DNA from: Chitinophaga parva
GTDB taxonomy: Bacteria > Bacteroidota > Bacteroidia > Chitinophagales > Chitinophagaceae
DNA: 64,000 nucleotides
Reading direction: 5' to 3'
Assembly (NCBI RefSeq): GCF_003071345.1
Contig: NZ_QCYK01000001.1
Coordinates: 62,001 to 126,000, forward strand
The position numbers and the translations under genes were made by a program. Below, one piece after another: positions 61,965 through 64,000 of this stretch. The notes below the pieces were generated by a model. It had not been told where the DNA came from and made no database searches. It saw only the letters and a program-made list of their open reading frames with translations. How positions within the stretch are numbered: the stretch's first letter is position 1; every line of letters starts with the position of its first letter.

Positions 61965-62243
61965 TTATTCCACCAGGGCAAATTCTTTCCGGTAGGCGCA
62001 AATGCACTCCTCCTTCACGCTTTCCGGCAGGTCTGAATCCGGCAGGAAGCGGAAACCGGCCCTGGTATTGGTAGCATCCAGCACGTAATGGTCTGCCAGC
62101 TTATCTCCCCGGCTGGCAAAAAGGTCGGGGTGGCGGGCCTCAATGGCATCCAGGTCCTTTTTGAAAGCATCTATTTTCTCGGAATAACTATGGCCGGCCT
62201 CCGGCTCATAGGACGACTGGTTCGGATTTGGGTTCTGGTTCAT
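61965..62243 (-). CDS. Small acidic protein of unknown function
   Basis: 92 residues from ATG at 62243 (MNQNPNPNQSSYEPE). Asn/Pro-rich start, then a helix (SEKIDAFKKDLDAIEARHPDLF) and a short segment with ADHYVLDATNTRAGFRFLPD and two Cys-containing turns (ECICAYRKEF). No signal peptide. Codon use is like its neighbours and it has its own spacers with a terminator on each side. I do not recognise a family. Confidence 0.6.
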   Translation of the reverse strand: MNQNPNPNQSSYEPEAGHSYSEKIDAFKKDLDAIEARHPDLFASRGDKLADHYVLDATNTRAGFRFLPDSDLPESVKEECICAYRKEFALVE

Positions 62244-62297
62244 GGTTGCATGGTTTACTGCGGTGGGTACAGATACCATGCCAGCGGGGCGCAAAAA

Positions 62298-62330
62298 CAA
62301 AAAAGGGAGCATCCCCCGGATGCCCCCTTC
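62298..62330 (-). terminator. Terminator of the DUF3857/transglutaminase gene
   Basis: GGGGGCATCC/GGATGCTCCC stem on the minus strand with loop GGG and six T following, 40 bp after the stop codon. Confidence 0.85.
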
Positions 62331-62369
62331 ACGGGGCGCTTGCCAGCAAACCCCTGGTGTAAACTTCGT

Positions 62370-64000
62370 TTATTTGAAGGAGATGTATTTCTGCTCCTCG
62401 CTCATGATCTTCTGGAAAAAGGCCTTCAGGCCCGGGAAGTCCGCTTCCGCTATTTCCGCCTTACTGTCTGTAATGAAGCTGCGGCTCACCAGCAGCACAC
62501 CGGGAGCGGTTTGCGCATAACTGAGCTTGTAGTGCATGCCCTTGAACGTGGTATCCATCCCACCGGGTATCTGGTTAAAGGTTTTACCCTGCTCCAGGTG
62601 GATCTCTACCTCATCAGTATAGTTATCTGTATTTTCATAATCCCAGTATTCAAAGGGATAGCGGCGGGCTTCGTTTGTAAAAATACCGGCGGTGGCTACC
62701 TGCTCCCGGAACACCGGGTGCACCATGCTGAAATCTCCCACGTTGATCACCTCGTTGCTCACGCGGAACTTCACGCTTTCACGCACACTGTCTGCCAGGC
62801 CACCCAGGTTACCGAAGTTGAAGGTTTCCACTTCCACCGGGTTCTTAAACATATTGCTCACCGCGTAGTGCACCTGGTCCTTCCGGGCGGCCTCGTTCCG
62901 GTCTGTATACACGGAGCGGATCAGGGAGGCGCGGGCGCCGGTGAAACACAGGTCCTGCATCACTTCCACGTCACTACCGGTTACCTTCACCTGTGAACGC
63001 ACATGGGCAGCTGATTGTGCAAAGCGCCGGGGCTGCAGCAGCGCAATGGCGGCCGGTGGCGTAAAGTTGTACGGAATATTCAACACCTGCGCGCCATACA
63101 CGTTATTGGGCAGTACGTCAAAGGCCTGCATGTTGTTGGTAAGTTCCAGGTAATGATCGGTGTCGTTGAATTTCACCCGCACAATGCAGTGGTTGAATTC
63201 CATGGAAGGCAACTGCATCACGTGGCTGCCGTTGTCTCGCGTGTTCACCAGCACCAGGTTGGCGTCCAGGCCGGCTTTGCGGGCAAAGGCGAGGAACAGG
63301 GTAGACAGGTCCTTGCAATCGCCCAGGCGGGTGGCCAGGGTGCGGGAAGCCCGCTGGGGCACAAAGGCGCTCTGGCGGAAAGACACAGAGCTATAGGCCA
63401 TATTACTTTCAATGTATTCATAGATGCGGCGCGCCTTTACGGAATCAGACAGGTTTGCCACCCCGGCGGGGAATATCTCCCGGAAGGCCTGGGTTACATC
63501 ATAATCATCGCGGCTTTGCAGGCGGGTAAGATCACTGTACCAGCCGGCTATCACATCCCAGGATTTTACGGTAGACACCTGCAGGTTCATCCCCACATCC
63601 GCCAGCGGCGGCATAAAGGGCTGGCTGTGGATCACGGCCATGTTATCGCGGGTCCAGGAGTACAGTTTAAAATTTTCCTGCTGGCTGATGGCGGGCTTCA
63701 GGTCGGGGCCATTCAGCACCTGGTAGTTCAGCTCCTCTCCGTCTGCCACCAGCACATTGTACTGCTGGTGCACTACCGGCGCGGTGGACCCAAAGATGTA
63801 GCTGTCCCAGAACTCGCGGCCCAGGCGGCCAATACCATAACTGCTCACTTTATAACTGTAATAGATCGCATCACCCGGCTCCAGTTTTTCAAACACGATC
63901 TGGTTGCCCTCCACATCGCCGGGGATGCGGGCACCACTGCGTTTCACTACTTCCGCCTTGATAATGTCCAGGTCCTGGTAGGCATCATTGTAGGGCAATG
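62370..64000 (-). CDS. DUF3857 / transglutaminase-like secreted protein (5' end cut by window)
   Basis: About 543 residues are visible; the start lies beyond the right edge. The first ~150 visible residues are the end of a DUF3857 beta-domain (YSYKVSSYGIGRLGREFWDS). A transglutaminase core follows: ARRIYEYIESNMAYSSV, TRLGDCKDLSTLFLAFARKAG with the catalytic Cys, MPSMEFNHCIVRVKF-like segment with His, then YLELTNN with Asp. The C-terminal ~200 residues are a beta-rich domain. Such proteins are usually exported in Bacteroidota; activity as a protease or crosslinker is unproven. Confidence 0.88.
   Translation of the reverse strand, partial: LPYNDAYQDLDIIKAEVVKRSGARIPGDVEGNQIVFEKLEPGDAIYYSYKVSSYGIGRLGREFWDSYIFGSTAPVVHQQYNVLVADGEELNYQVLNGPDLKPAISQQENFKLYSWTRDNMAVIHSQPFMPPLADVGMNLQVSTVKSWDVIAGWYSDLTRLQSRDDYDVTQAFREIFPAGVANLSDSVKARRIYEYIESNMAYSSVSFRQSAFVPQRASRTLATRLGDCKDLSTLFLAFARKAGLDANLVLVNTRDNGSHVMQLPSMEFNHCIVRVKFNDTDHYLELTNNMQAFDVLPNNVYGAQVLNIPYNFTPPAAIALLQPRRFAQSAAHVRSQVKVTGSDVEVMQDLCFTGARASLIRSVYTDRNEAARKDQVHYAVSNMFKNPVEVETFNFGNLGGLADSVRESVKFRVSNEVINVGDFSMVHPVFREQVATAGIFTNEARRYPFEYWDYENTDNYTDEVEIHLEQGKTFNQIPGGMDTTFKGMHYKLSYAQTAPGVLLVSRSFITDSKAEIAEADFPGLKAFFQKIMSEEQKYISFK

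Overview
The window looks like a chromosomal stretch of a Bacteroidota bacterium, most likely of the Chitinophaga group. The evidence is the gene set and the promoters. Genes include a bifunctional lpxC/fabZ fusion inside an lpxD-lpxC/fabZ-lpxA run, a PorX-type response regulator/PglZ protein, two TonB-dependent receptors with carboxypeptidase-like N-terminal domains, a DUF3098 protein and a split ATP synthase operon. At least fourteen gene starts are preceded by the phylum-specific -7 box TAnnTTTG, and Shine-Dalgarno sequences are largely absent. Almost everything is housekeeping. I see no rRNA, insertion sequence, prophage or CRISPR array.

Layout: 1-9200 is accessory (edge-truncated aminotransferase, two AraC-family regulators, a zinc-less MDR oxidoreductase, a TonB receptor plus PepSY iron-uptake pair, a RibD/DHFR-like protein, and the broken 3' end of a beta-propeller gene). 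9230-13736 holds tRNA-Ala, tRNA-Leu and the tig-clpP-clpX protein quality control cluster. 14337-19336 holds an acyl-CoA dehydrogenase, a ComEA-like HhH protein, an MBL hydrolase and porX. 19628-24893 carries an HD hydrolase, then the lipid A genes with an ABC ATPase. 25091-29217 holds a UMF1-type MFS transporter, an MBL hydrolase, a GroES-like co-chaperone and a HerA-like ATPase. 29333-35501 holds tandem GT61 glycosyltransferases, recQ and a CopA-type ATPase. 35712-45218 holds tsaE, ald, uppP, DUF3098, ftsX, leuS, an M28 peptidase and ruvB. 45298-53955 holds a degenerate CPCC protein, two OmpR-type regulators, DUF3108, a flippase-like protein, ruvC, HIT, greA, a hydroxyacid dehydrogenase, rsmA and pdxA. 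54131-57018 pairs a secreted helical protein with the second TonB receptor. 57251-61669 is the F1Fo operon atpB-E-F-H-A, and the right edge cuts a DUF3857/transglutaminase gene.

The most unusual structure is intergenic. At five places there are arrays of exactly 7-bp units, most sharing a GTAC core and one a GTTA core. At three of them the arrays clearly come as two inverted arms enclosing a short spacer or a terminator; at 37425 the left arm is short and at 25043 it is degenerate. One pair (50321-50468) is a perfect 31-bp inverted repeat around the greA terminator; another (53961-54131) encloses the pdxA terminator and shares a 13-bp internal block with it. A TTG-type heptad run without a partner is at 54829. 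Other candidates are an intrinsic terminator between a likely greA promoter and the greA start, an intercistronic terminator between atpE and atpF, a tandem operator upstream of the siderophore receptor, and a palindrome at the copA start of transcription.
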